A DNA stretch of 64,000 bases from Caldanaerobius fijiensis DSM 17918 (GTDB lineage: Bacteria > Bacillota > Thermoanaerobacteria > Thermoanaerobacterales > Caldanaerobiaceae): assembly GCF_900129075.1 (NCBI RefSeq), contig NZ_FQVH01000002.1, positions 62,001 through 126,000 on the forward strand. The letters are read 5' to 3'. Under the pieces are notes generated by a model, which saw only the letters and a list, made by a program, of their open reading frames with translations, made no database searches and was not told the DNA's origin. Position numbers and translations under genes: made by a program. This document shows positions 54,156-62,480 of the stretch, piece after piece. Position 1 is the first letter of the stretch. Every line of letters starts with the position of its first letter.

Positions 54156-54704
54156 ATGAAAAGTAAACGTACAATAGCATTAATTGCGTTGGTGCTGTTG
54201 CTGGCAGTAGCGGTAATCATGGATTATCAGTATGGGAAAAATAATTTGCCGATTAATGCAACAGAAACGGATAAAAATGTAGCACAAATGCTAAATACAA
54301 GTAAAAAAACATCAACCAATGTAAGTAAAGATAAAGCAGTAACTGCCAATTCTGATGTATTTGCAGATTATAGGCAGGATAGAGAAAGAACCAGAAGTGA
54401 AAGCATAGCAAACTTAAAAGAAATTGTAGATAATGAAAAGACATCGAAAGAAAACAGAGATAAAGCCCAGGCTGAGATTATAAAACTGACGGAGCAAACA
54501 AATAAAGAGATGACTATAGAGAACTTGATAAAAGCTAAAGGATTCAAAGACGTTCTGGTATTTATAGACGATAAATCAGCAAACGTATTAATTGATACTA
54601 ACCAGCAGTTAACAGCCGCTCGCATAGCTCAGATACAAGATATAGTTACACGGGAAACAGGGCTATCAGTAGATCAAATACATATAATCAAACGTAAAAG
54701 TTGA
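54156..54704 (+). CDS. spoIIIAH: Stage III sporulation protein AH
   Basis: A 182-residue protein with an N-terminal membrane anchor (TIALIALVLLLAVAVIMDY) and a C-terminal YscJ/ring-building domain (ENLIKAKGFKDVLVFIDDKS). On the mother-cell side it pairs with SpoIIQ across the septal space. The ATG is placed by GGAGGGG. It ends the operon. Confidence 0.92.
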   Translation: MKSKRTIALIALVLLLAVAVIMDYQYGKNNLPINATETDKNVAQMLNTSKKTSTNVSKDKAVTANSDVFADYRQDRERTRSESIANLKEIVDNEKTSKENRDKAQAEIIKLTEQTNKEMTIENLIKAKGFKDVLVFIDDKSANVLIDTNQQLTAARIAQIQDIVTRETGLSVDQIHIIKRKS

Positions 54705-54711
54705 AAAAAAT

Positions 54712-54740
54712 TTGCCAATTCAAAAATTAGTTGATATAAT
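54712..54740 (+). promoter_or_regulatory. Predicted promoter of the Asp23-family gene
   Basis: TTGCCA (54712-54717), a 17-base spacer and TATAAT (54735-54740), 29 bases before the ATG. Confidence 0.7.
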
Positions 54741-54769
54741 ATATATATAAACAAAGGGAGGTTTTAGAA

Positions 54770-55168
54770 ATGGAGGAGAAAGTTACAGAACAGACCAGCG
54801 AATATGGGTCAATAAGGATAGCGGATGAGGTTGTAAGTGTGATTGCAGGACTGGCTGCTACTGAAATTGAAGGCGTTGCAGGAATGAGCGGTGGGGTAGT
54901 AAATGGTATAACAGAAATGCTGGGTAAAAAGAACTTATCTAAGGGTGTCAAAGTAGAAGTTGGAGAAAAGGAAGCAAAAGTAGATTTATACATAATTGTT
55001 GAATACGGTGTACGAATACCGGAGGTGGCTTGGAAGGTACAGGAAAACGTCAAAAGATCTCTGGAATCTATGACGGGATTAAAAGTCATAGAGGTCAACA
55101 TACATGTACAAGGTATCAACATGGATAATAGGAATGCAAGGGTAGACGAATATACCGGTACTAAATAA
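54770..55168 (+). CDS. Asp23/Gls24 family envelope stress protein
   Basis: A 132-residue soluble protein: YGSIRIADEVVSVIAGLAAT, VEVGEKEAKVDLYIIVEYG and VIEVNIHVQGI are typical of Asp23/Gls24 proteins. They are recruited to the membrane by AmaP and linked to envelope stress. An amaP-like gene follows directly after a terminator, supporting this partnership. It has its own promoter. Confidence 0.92.
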   Translation: MEEKVTEQTSEYGSIRIADEVVSVIAGLAATEIEGVAGMSGGVVNGITEMLGKKNLSKGVKVEVGEKEAKVDLYIIVEYGVRIPEVAWKVQENVKRSLESMTGLKVIEVNIHVQGINMDNRNARVDEYTGTK

Positions 55169-55201
55169 AATTAACCCTCTGAATATTCAGAGGGTTAATT
55201 T
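55168..55201 (+). terminator. Intrinsic terminator after the Asp23-family gene
   Basis: AAATTAACCCTCTGA and TCAGAGGGTTAATTT form a perfect 15-base stem around ATAT. Only a short T run follows, so partial read-through into amaP is likely. Confidence 0.8.
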
Positions 55202-55226
55202 GGATTAATAGAGAGGAGGCGTTCCT

Positions 55227-55736
55227 TTGAAGCTGATAGCGAAAGTTCTGTCGTTTTTTTATATAACGGGTATAATAATTATAGCATTAAACTTTATGCT
55301 TACACCTGAGAGTCATGTTATTGAAGTGATTAAAAACAATTATAACTATGTTATGCTTATAAGTTTAGTATATTTGCTGCTAAGTATTGTTTTATTGCTG
55401 TCATGGATCTCTGGTAAAGAGGCTGAGTCTGTTTCGCTTCTTACTGAACATGGCGAGGTAGCTATATCGATTGTAACGCTAGAGAGCTTGGCAAAAAGTG
55501 TTATAGATGAATTAAAAGATATAAAAGAGGCAAAGGTAAAAGCACATATTGTAAAAAACCAGGTTGTGTATTATATTAATATAGTAGTCGCAAAAGATAT
55601 AGTAATACCAGAACTGTCCAATAAATTGCAAAAGCAGATTATAGAATCAGTGGAAAAAAATTCTGGTATTAAAGTTGCGGCTGTTAAAGTAAATGTAGCA
55701 AATGTCACTACATTTTTAAGGCATAAACTAGAGTAG
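55227..55736 (+). CDS. amaP: Alkaline shock response membrane anchor protein AmaP
   Basis: A 169-residue protein with two N-terminal membrane segments (VLSFFYITGIIIIALNFML and YVMLISLVYLLLSIVLLLSW) and a soluble Asp23-like domain. It anchors the Asp23 protein. The TTG start follows GAGGAGG. Confidence 0.88.
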   Translation: MKLIAKVLSFFYITGIIIIALNFMLTPESHVIEVIKNNYNYVMLISLVYLLLSIVLLLSWISGKEAESVSLLTEHGEVAISIVTLESLAKSVIDELKDIKEAKVKAHIVKNQVVYYINIVVAKDIVIPELSNKLQKQIIESVEKNSGIKVAAVKVNVANVTTFLRHKLE

Positions 55737-55747
55737 GGAGATATGGT

Positions 55748-56140
55748 ATGACCAGAAAAAGTGCTAGAGAATTAATACTTAAATTGATCTATGAAATGGA
55801 TTTAAGAGAAGTAAAGGCGGATGACGTGTTAAATAGGGAAGATGATTATGGAGATCAAGAAGAATATATAAAAAGAACAGTAAAAGGCGTATATGAGAAA
55901 ATGGACCAATTAGATGAGATTATAAGCCGTTATTCTATAGGATGGGATATAAGTCGCATGAATAAAGTCGACTTGGCTATTTTGAGATATTCCATTTATG
56001 AGATATTAGATGGTACTATTCATCCATCAATTACGATTAATGAAGCAGTAGAATTAGCAAAAAAATACAGTACAGAAAAATCAGGCCAGTTTATTAATGG
56101 TATACTTGGTAGCTATTTAAGAAATGAAGGAGGGAAATAA
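55748..56140 (+). CDS. nusB: Transcription antitermination factor NusB
   Basis: A 130-residue all-helical RNA-binding protein of rRNA antitermination. It contains TRKSARELILKLIYEMDL, DLAILRYSIYEIL and the C-terminal INEAVELAKKYSTEKSGQFI with NGILGSYL. It overlaps folD by one base. Confidence 0.95.
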   Translation: MTRKSARELILKLIYEMDLREVKADDVLNREDDYGDQEEYIKRTVKGVYEKMDQLDEIISRYSIGWDISRMNKVDLAILRYSIYEILDGTIHPSITINEAVELAKKYSTEKSGQFINGILGSYLRNEGGK

Positions 56141-57003
56141 TGGCGGTACTAGATGGACAAACATTAGCTAAGAAAATAAGGGCGAATATTAAAGATGAAA
56201 TTAAAAAATTTGTGGATATGGGAAAGAGGCCTCCAGGGTTAGCTGTGGTATTAGTAGGAGAGGATCCTGCTTCGCAACTTTATGTTTCTATGAAGGAAAA
56301 AGCGTGTAAGCAAGTAGGAATGTACTCGAAAAAAGTTTTGTTGCCACAAGATATAAGTGAATCAGAATTACTTGATAATATACACGATTTAAACGAAGAC
56401 CCTAATATTGATGGCATATTAGTGCAACTTCCGTTACCACGCGGATTAAATGAACATGTCATAAATGAGAATATAAAGACCGACAAGGATGTAGATGGTT
56501 TTAGCCCAGTAAATTTTGGGAAATTACATCTGGGTATAAGTGGATTTGAACCTTGTACCCCTAAAGGAATTATAAGGTTGTTAAAGGAGTACGGAATAAA
56601 AATAGAAGGGAAAAACGCTGTTGTCGTCGGAAGAAGTAACATAGTGGGCAAACCTATTGCTGCACTTTTATTAAGAGAAAATGCAACAGTTACAATATGT
56701 CATTCTAAGACAGAAAATCTCAAAGACTATACGCTGAGGGCTGATATATTGGTGTCAGCTGTAGGAAAGGCACATATAATTAAGAGCGATATGATAAAAG
56801 AAGGTGCCGTAGTGGTGGATGCGGGAACTACAAAGGTTGAAGGAAAATTATATGGTGATTGTGATTACGAAAATATGCTGGCAAAAGCATCCTGGATAAC
56901 ACCGGTACCCGGTGGCGTGGGACCAATGACTATAGCCATGCTTTTAGAGAATACCATGGAGGCATATAAAAAGCATGTATTTGAAAATATTAACAGTAAG
57001 TGA
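56140..57003 (+). CDS. folD: Bifunctional methylene-THF dehydrogenase / methenyl-THF cyclohydrolase FolD
   Basis: Interconverts 5,10-methylene- and 10-formyl-THF. The 287-residue protein has VGEDPASQLYVSMKEKAC with the conserved Tyr and Lys, VQLPLPRGLN, VDGFSPVNFGKL, the NADP loop VVGRSNIVGKPIAALLL, and TPVPGGVGPMTIAMLLENT. nusB-folD-xseA-xseB-ispA is a classic Firmicutes block. It overlaps xseA by 29 bases if that starts at 56975. Confidence 0.96.
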   Translation: MAVLDGQTLAKKIRANIKDEIKKFVDMGKRPPGLAVVLVGEDPASQLYVSMKEKACKQVGMYSKKVLLPQDISESELLDNIHDLNEDPNIDGILVQLPLPRGLNEHVINENIKTDKDVDGFSPVNFGKLHLGISGFEPCTPKGIIRLLKEYGIKIEGKNAVVVGRSNIVGKPIAALLLRENATVTICHSKTENLKDYTLRADILVSAVGKAHIIKSDMIKEGAVVVDAGTTKVEGKLYGDCDYENMLAKASWITPVPGGVGPMTIAMLLENTMEAYKKHVFENINSK

Positions 57004-58180
57004 GGTTACGTCATACATAAAAAAGTTATTTTCTTCTGATGTTATATTAGGAAGGATAAACGTAAGCGGGGAGATATCTAACTTTCAAATTGCTGCAAAC
57101 GTCGCTTTTTTTACTTTGAAAGATCCCTATAGCAGTATTAACTGTATCATGTTTGATGATGCCATGCAGCATCTTGAATTTACACCACAAGATGGTATGC
57201 AAGTGACGATAACCGCAAAGGCTTTATTTTATGAAAAAGATGGAAAGGTTTATTTAAATACCTTTAATATCAAATTAAACGGATCAGGGGAATTGTACAT
57301 AGCATTTCAAAAGCTGAAAGAAAAATTATATAGAAAAGGAATGTTTGACGAAAAGAATAAGAAGCCGTTGCCATTTTTGCCTAAAAAAATATGCGTAGTG
57401 ACTTCTTTATCGGGTTCTGTGCTATATGACATTATTAATATAGCCAAGAGGAGAAATCCTTTTGTCGATTTGATGATTTTTCCCGTGAGAGTACAGGGCG
57501 AAATGGCTGCTAAAGAAATAGCAGAGGCTATTAAAATTATAAATCAAAGGGATGATGTAGATGTCATAATTCTGGCAAGAGGTGGGGGATCTATAGAAGA
57601 ATTATGGGCGTTTAATGAGGAGATAGTCGCACAAGCTATATTTGATTCTAGAATACCCATTGTCTCGGCGGTTGGCCATGAGACGGATTATACCATATCT
57701 GATTTTGTATCGGACAAAAGGGCTCCCACCCCTTCGGCAGCAGCAGAAATTGTGATACCATCGATTTTTGATTTACATGCGAACTTACATAATCTCAAAA
57801 TCAGGTTGGTATCAGCAATGAAACTGATTTTAGAGGTTAAAACGAACAGGTTAAATGCCATTAAAAGCAGTAAGGTATTTGCGTATCCCTACGATCTTTT
57901 AGCCAATAAAAAACTCCAGATAGCCTATATCACTAAACATTTGTGTGATTTAATTGAAAAAATTATAAGTAAAAAGGATGCAGAATATAAAGAGCTACGG
58001 GCAAAACTGGATGCATTGAACCCGTTAGCTATTTTGAGCAGAGGATATGCGATCGTACAGAGTCGTGACCATCAAAAAATATTATCGTCACAAAAGCTAC
58101 AGGTAAATGATGAGATCAATATCAGATTTTATGACGGCTCCGCCTTATGCATTGTAAAGGAAGTGTTATCGAATGACTAA
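56975..58180 (+). CDS. xseA: Exodeoxyribonuclease VII large subunit
   Basis: The 401-residue large subunit has an N-terminal OB-fold (KILTVSEVTSYIKKLF, VSGEISNFQ) and the catalytic region (VVTSLSGSVLYDIINIAKRR, ILARGGGSIEELWAFN, VGHETDYTISDFVSDKRAPT PSAAAE). The start could be ATG 56975 or TTG 56981; the first is better spaced from GGAGG. It degrades single-stranded DNA into oligonucleotides together with XseB. Confidence 0.94.
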   Translation: MYLKILTVSEVTSYIKKLFSSDVILGRINVSGEISNFQIAANVAFFTLKDPYSSINCIMFDDAMQHLEFTPQDGMQVTITAKALFYEKDGKVYLNTFNIKLNGSGELYIAFQKLKEKLYRKGMFDEKNKKPLPFLPKKICVVTSLSGSVLYDIINIAKRRNPFVDLMIFPVRVQGEMAAKEIAEAIKIINQRDDVDVIILARGGGSIEELWAFNEEIVAQAIFDSRIPIVSAVGHETDYTISDFVSDKRAPTPSAAAEIVIPSIFDLHANLHNLKIRLVSAMKLILEVKTNRLNAIKSSKVFAYPYDLLANKKLQIAYITKHLCDLIEKIISKKDAEYKELRAKLDALNPLAILSRGYAIVQSRDHQKILSSQKLQVNDEINIRFYDGSALCIVKEVLSND

Positions 58181-58421
58181 AAAGTCATCTGATTTGACTT
58201 TTGAAGAAGCACTAAGGAAGTTAGAAGAAATTGTAAAAAAATTAGAAAGTGGCAATCAAACTCTAGAGGATTCGCTTATACTATTTCAAGAAGGTATAGA
58301 ATTATCTAAAATATGTACTAAGAAGCTTAATGATGCTAGCGGTAAAATATCGATTTTGACAAGAGAGATAGATGGGAGTTTCTCAGAAAAACCATTTGTG
58401 GAGGATAAAAATGATAGATGA
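58173..58421 (+). CDS. xseB: Exodeoxyribonuclease VII small subunit
   Basis: An 82-residue helical subunit: LTFEEALRKLEEIVKKLES and LEDSLILFQEGIELSKICTK are typical. It overlaps xseA by eight bases, as usual. It overlaps the start of ispA by 11 bases. Confidence 0.95.
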   Translation: MTKKSSDLTFEEALRKLEEIVKKLESGNQTLEDSLILFQEGIELSKICTKKLNDASGKISILTREIDGSFSEKPFVEDKNDR

Positions 58422-59289
58422 ACTGAAAAAATACATAGAAATTGTAGATAACGCTTTAGATAAATATCTTCCTGATGAAAGCTCATATCCCCAAATTATT
58501 CATGAATCTATGAGATATAGCGTGTTTGCAGGTGGTAAGCGCATACGGCCTATATTATGCTTAAAAACCTGTGAGATGGTAAGCGGTGATTATACTGTGG
58601 CATTGCCAGTGGCTTGTGCTATTGAGATGATCCATACATATTCTCTTATTCACGATGATTTGCCTGCAATGGATAATGATGATTTTAGAAGAGGAAAACC
58701 TACAAATCATAAGATTTATGGGGATGCTATAGCTCTTTTGGCAGGCGATGCTCTTTTGACTCATGCTTTTGCTGTTTTAAATAATTACGCATTGCAAAAT
58801 CCAAATAAAAAAATTCTTGAAGCTATAGAGGTTATAGCAAAGGCTGCAGGTACAGAAGGTATGATTGGAGGACAGGTTGTAGACATCATTTATCAAGGGA
58901 AAAGTATCGACGAGAAGACTATGTACTATATGCATAATCATAAGACAGGAGCTCTTATAAAAGCATCTGTCTTATCAGGTGCTATAATTGGTGGTGCTGA
59001 TGATGTTCAATTAAATGCTTTAGAAAAATACGCTGATTACCTGGGATTGGCTTTTCAGATCATGGATGATGTTTTAGATGTAATAGGTAATGAAAAACAA
59101 TTGGGTAAACCTGTGGGAAGCGATGCTAAAAATAATAAATGTACTTTTGTGTCAATATATGGTTTAGATAAAGCCAGGCAGTTAGTTCAGGATTTTACTA
59201 AAGAAGCTGTAGAGGCGTTGAGTATTTTTGGCGAAAAGTCGTCGTTTTTACGCGAATTTGTCATCTATCTTTCAAAAAGAAAAGCCTAA
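58411..59289 (+). CDS. ispA: Polyprenyl (farnesyl/geranyl) diphosphate synthase
   Basis: A 292-residue prenyl chain elongation enzyme for isoprenoid precursors. The first Asp-rich motif is LIHDDLPAMDNDD and the second is FQIMDDVLDV. GGKRIRPILCL and MIGGQVVDI are conserved. The open frame extends upstream, but GGAGGATAAAAATG sets ATG at 58411. It lies directly before the OLE RNA and dxs, so early isoprenoid genes flank the RNA. Confidence 0.95.
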   Translation: MIDELKKYIEIVDNALDKYLPDESSYPQIIHESMRYSVFAGGKRIRPILCLKTCEMVSGDYTVALPVACAIEMIHTYSLIHDDLPAMDNDDFRRGKPTNHKIYGDAIALLAGDALLTHAFAVLNNYALQNPNKKILEAIEVIAKAAGTEGMIGGQVVDIIYQGKSIDEKTMYYMHNHKTGALIKASVLSGAIIGGADDVQLNALEKYADYLGLAFQIMDDVLDVIGNEKQLGKPVGSDAKNNKCTFVSIYGLDKARQLVQDFTKEAVEALSIFGEKSSFLREFVIYLSKRKA

Positions 59290-59345
59290 TCTTAAAATAC
59301 TCGTTATTTCTCCATTATAGTAGCTTACCCTCCTTCGTATAAAAT
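59290..59345. other. Short AT-rich gap after ispA
   Basis: Nothing recognised in these 56 bases; no clear terminator was found after ispA, so read-through into the OLE region is possible. Confidence 0.5.
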
Positions 59346-59374
59346 TTGATTATAGAAAATTTATATGTTATAAT
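59346..59374 (+). promoter_or_regulatory. Predicted promoter of the OLE RNA
   Basis: TTGATT (59346-59351), exactly 17 bases, TATAAT (59369-59374). Transcription would begin near 59381-59383, where conserved structured sequence starts. A dedicated promoter allows expression independently of ispA. Confidence 0.72.
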
Positions 59375-59380
59375 TGGAAT

Positions 59381-59999
59381 GCAGTACTTGGTGGAGAGCG
59401 GAAGTGGCGCAGTATTCTAGTCAGCACTGCCAATCCTGAAGACGGGCCTAAAAATCCGTCAAGGGCATATCGATGAAGCTCCTTGTGCTGGCTGCCAACG
59501 CCCAGTTGGGAGCTGGTGCTGGGAGATAAGGAAATGGGGCGATCCACAATGGCATGTGGGCGTTGACCCTGTTTCCGTTGAGGCCTAAGTATGTAATCCG
59601 AGGTGGATTACGGCTTAGGGGTAAACCTGTTTCGCGGTTAAAAGCTGTGAGCAGTGTAGCCTGCCTTGAGTGAAAAAGGTGGAGATGAGGTTCGAATTTT
59701 ATCTCGATGGCCTAAGAGATAAAATTTTTGCTCATTGAAACCTTTTTTGCAAAAGAGGCTAGGGGTTGGTAAGGCTGTTGAGGAAAGCTCCTAGACTGTA
59801 CTTATATAGTGGCATGTCAGAGATTACAGTGTAGTCTTAGTGGTAATCCAGTCCTATCATTGGCGACATGATAGAAATGGGTTTAAAGGGAAACCGCCTT
59901 TTTGGCGACAAAGAGGTACCCATTTGGGAAATCCTACTGGACCTAAGCTGCAAAATTTATCTGGCATGCTGCCACTTCCGTACTACATATAGATGGTGC
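59381..59999 (+). ncRNA. ole: OLE RNA (ornate, large, extremophilic noncoding RNA)
   Basis: About 600 bases without a plausible gene and much richer in G and C than its surroundings. They hold many nested complementary arms: GGAAAT 59530-59535 with GTTTCC 59571-59576; CCACA 59544-59548 with TGTGG 59555-59559; CCTAAG/GTAATCC 59584-59599 with GGATTAC/CTTAGG 59605-59619; AATTTTATCTC 59695-59705 with GAGATAAAATT 59716-59726; GATTAC 59822-59827 with GTAATC 59843-59848; CTATCAT 59854-59860 with ATGATAG 59868-59874; AAATGGGT 59875-59882 with ACCCATTT 59918-59925; CGCC 59895-59898 with GGCG 59904-59907. The neighbourhood (nusB-folD-xseA-xseB-ispA, then oapA, dxs, tlyA) is that of known OLE RNAs, which bind OapA at the membrane and affect stress tolerance. 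Ends are estimated. Confidence 0.9.
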
Positions 60000-60011
60000 G
60001 AGGTGTATATT

Positions 60012-60581
60012 TTGCCTAGTAGTAAGAAACCGAAAGTAAATATAAAGTGGACTTTTACAGCGACAATTATAAGCTTTGTAACAGCTATGAGTTTAGGTTC
60101 TGTTTCTGAGATATTGCTCAGTAAAGCAGGATTACTCATGGCTTTTATTTTATTGATTATAATAATACTCCTGGGCGTGGTATTTGACATTATAGGAATA
60201 GCAGCAGCTGCAGCGGAAGAAAAACCTTTTCATTCAATGGCTTCAAACAAGGTAACGGGGGCAAAGCATGCTATAAAATTGATACGAAATGCAGGGGTAG
60301 TTAGTAATTTTTGTAATGATATAATGGGAGATATATGTAACATATTAAGCGGTACTATTGTAGGAATAATGCTACTTGAACTTTCTAAAAATACTAATTT
60401 TGATAGGACCATTATTAGCGCTGTTTTAAGCAGTTTAGTTGCTGCTATGACAATTGGTTTAAAAGCGGCTGAAAAAAATATTGCCGTAAGTCAGAGTAAT
60501 GATATAATATTGTTAGTTGGTAAATTGTTATATTGGTTATCTCACTATTTAAAGATAGATTTATTCAGAAATAAAAAATGA
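60012..60581 (+). CDS. oapA: OLE-associated membrane protein OapA
   Basis: A 189-residue membrane protein with about four hydrophobic segments: FTATIISFVTAMSLGSVSEI, AGLLMAFILLIIIILLGVVF, GTIVGIMLLEL and SAVLSSLVAAMTIGLKAAEK. Conserved polar segments are AAEEKPFHSMASNKVTGAKH and AIKLIRNAGVVSNFCNDIMG. OapA proteins bind OLE RNA as a dimer and hold it at the membrane. The open frame reaches back to 59868, but those codons lie in paired OLE stems and read as cysteine-rich nonsense; GAGGTG and TTG at 60012 mark the probable start. Confidence 0.88.
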   Translation: MPSSKKPKVNIKWTFTATIISFVTAMSLGSVSEILLSKAGLLMAFILLIIIILLGVVFDIIGIAAAAAEEKPFHSMASNKVTGAKHAIKLIRNAGVVSNFCNDIMGDICNILSGTIVGIMLLELSKNTNFDRTIISAVLSSLVAAMTIGLKAAEKNIAVSQSNDIILLVGKLLYWLSHYLKIDLFRNKK

Positions 60582-60593
60582 AGAGGTTATAGT

Positions 60594-62480
60594 ATGCTGG
60601 AAAAGATCCATACACCAAAGGACTTAAAACAACTCAATAATGATGAATTAGCGCAATTAGCTGATGAGATAAGATGCTTTTTAATTGATAAAGTATCTAA
60701 AACTGGGGGACATCTGGCGTCAAATCTGGGAGTTGTTGAGCTTACCATTGCATTGCACGTAGTTTTTGATGCACCTGTAGACAAGATCATCTGGGATGTG
60801 GGACATCAAACATATGTACACAAAATATTGACCGGAAGAAAAGATGATTTCTCATCATTGCGTCAACTGGGAGGTTTGAGTGGGTACCCGAAGATTGAGG
60901 AAAGTCCTTATGATGCATTTGGTACGGGCCATAGTTCTACTTCTATATCTGCGGCATTGGGCATGGCAAGGGCGAGAAATATAAAAGGTGAAAATTATTT
61001 TGTAGTTGCGGTAATAGGAGATGGTGCTCTCACAGGAGGTATGGCCTTTGAAGCTCTTAATGACGCAGGGCGCACAAAAACTCAGTTGATGGTTATATTA
61101 AATGACAATGAGATGTCGATATCCCATAATGTGGGTAGTTTATCAATATATTTAAGCAAATTGAGAACAGATCCTGCTTATTTTAAGATGAAAGCAGATA
61201 TTGATAAAGTGTTAAATCGGATACCTGAAATAGGCTCAATACTTTCTAATACATTACAGAGGTTCAAAAATAGTATAAAGTCATTATTGGTACCAGGTAT
61301 GATTTTTGAAAATCTTGGATTTACATATTTTGGACCTATTGATGGACACGATATATCTGCGCTAAAAGAAGTTTTAAGCTCAGCAAAAATGGTAAAAAGC
61401 CCTGTTTTGGTACATGTTATAACTAAAAAAGGGAAAGGATATAAAAATGCAGAAAATGATCCAGAATATTATCACGGTATAGAACCTTTTGATATAGAGT
61501 CCGGTGAATGTATAAACATAAAAAATGGCAAGACATATTCTGAGGTGTTTGGAGATACTCTGGTTGAACTTGCCAAAAAAGATAAAAACATAGTAGCTAT
61601 TACTGCAGCTATGCCTTATGGTACTGGACTAACGAGATTTAAAAAAGAATTTCCTGATCGTTTTTTTGATGTAGGTATAGCTGAACAGCATGCTGTAACT
61701 ATGGCAGGGGGTATGGCAGCAGCAGGTCTAAGGCCCGTGTTTGCTGTTTATTCAACATTTTTACAAAGGGGATATGACCAAATTGTACACGACATTTGTC
61801 TTCAAAAACTTCCTGTGATTTTCGCCATAGATAGGGCTGGTGTAGTAGGAGAAGATGGGGAGACACATAATGGTATCTTTGATTTATCATATCTTAGTCA
61901 TATTCCTAATTTGATTATTTTATCGCCAAAAGATGGTAATGAATTATCGGCGATGCTTAAATATGCGTTGACATTAAATAAACCTGTGGCTATAAGATAT
62001 CCAAGGGGAAACTGTCGTTATACAAAGGACAGTTCATCTATTCTTTTTGACGGCAGGGCAGAGATATTACAAGAAGGCCGCGATGTAACCATCGTAGCCG
62101 AAGGACGGATGGTAGAAATCGCATTGAAGGCAGCAGAAATTTTGAAATCAAAGCATTTATTTCCTGAAGTGATCAATGCCCGCATTATAAAACCTCTAGA
62201 TGAAAATACAATTATAGCATCTGTTTTGAAGACACGACATCTTGTGACAATGGAAGACAATGTAAAAATAGGAGGGATGGGGAGCAGTATCATTCAGCTG
62301 TTGAGCGAAAAGTTTATTTATAATATTCCTACAAAGGTTATAGGATGGCCTGACCAATTTATATGTCATGGTAAGATAGAGGATGTTTTTAAATATTATG
62401 GTATGAATGCTGAATCGATTGCGGAACAAATCATTTCATTTCTATTAGAGAGAGATGATTATGGAAAAAGTAAGACTTGA
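60594..62480 (+). CDS. dxs: 1-deoxy-D-xylulose-5-phosphate synthase
   Basis: TPP-dependent condensation of pyruvate and glyceraldehyde 3-phosphate, the first step of the MEP isoprenoid pathway. The 628-residue transketolase-like protein has GHQTYVHKILTGRKDDF, AVIGDGALTGGMAFEALNDA with the TPP motif, and the pyrimidine-domain Glu in DVGIAEQHAVTMAGGMA. The 12-base gap after oapA indicates co-transcription. It overlaps tlyA by about 20 bases. Confidence 0.97.
   Translation: MLEKIHTPKDLKQLNNDELAQLADEIRCFLIDKVSKTGGHLASNLGVVELTIALHVVFDAPVDKIIWDVGHQTYVHKILTGRKDDFSSLRQLGGLSGYPKIEESPYDAFGTGHSSTSISAALGMARARNIKGENYFVVAVIGDGALTGGMAFEALNDAGRTKTQLMVILNDNEMSISHNVGSLSIYLSKLRTDPAYFKMKADIDKVLNRIPEIGSILSNTLQRFKNSIKSLLVPGMIFENLGFTYFGPIDGHDISALKEVLSSAKMVKSPVLVHVITKKGKGYKNAENDPEYYHGIEPFDIESGECINIKNGKTYSEVFGDTLVELAKKDKNIVAITAAMPYGTGLTRFKKEFPDRFFDVGIAEQHAVTMAGGMAAAGLRPVFAVYSTFLQRGYDQIVHDICLQKLPVIFAIDRAGVVGEDGETHNGIFDLSYLSHIPNLIILSPKDGNELSAMLKYALTLNKPVAIRYPRGNCRYTKDSSSILFDGRAEILQEGRDVTIVAEGRMVEIALKAAEILKSKHLFPEVINARIIKPLDENTIIASVLKTRHLVTMEDNVKIGGMGSSIIQLLSEKFIYNIPTKVIGWPDQFICHGKIEDVFKYYGMNAESIAEQIISFLLERDDYGKSKT

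Noticed and set aside
59381-59999. Group I or group II intron, riboswitch or tmRNA as explanation for the structured RNA
   Set aside because: No intron-encoded protein, no split gene, no domain V-like hairpin, and no alanyl acceptor ends. Synteny with ispA, oapA and dxs fits OLE.
59868-60011. N-terminal extension of the oapA reading frame from ATG at 59868
   Set aside because: The codons fall within strong complementary stems of OLE RNA, have no ribosome site, and read as a Cys/Trp-rich sequence unlike membrane-protein N termini. The start at 60012 is well supported.
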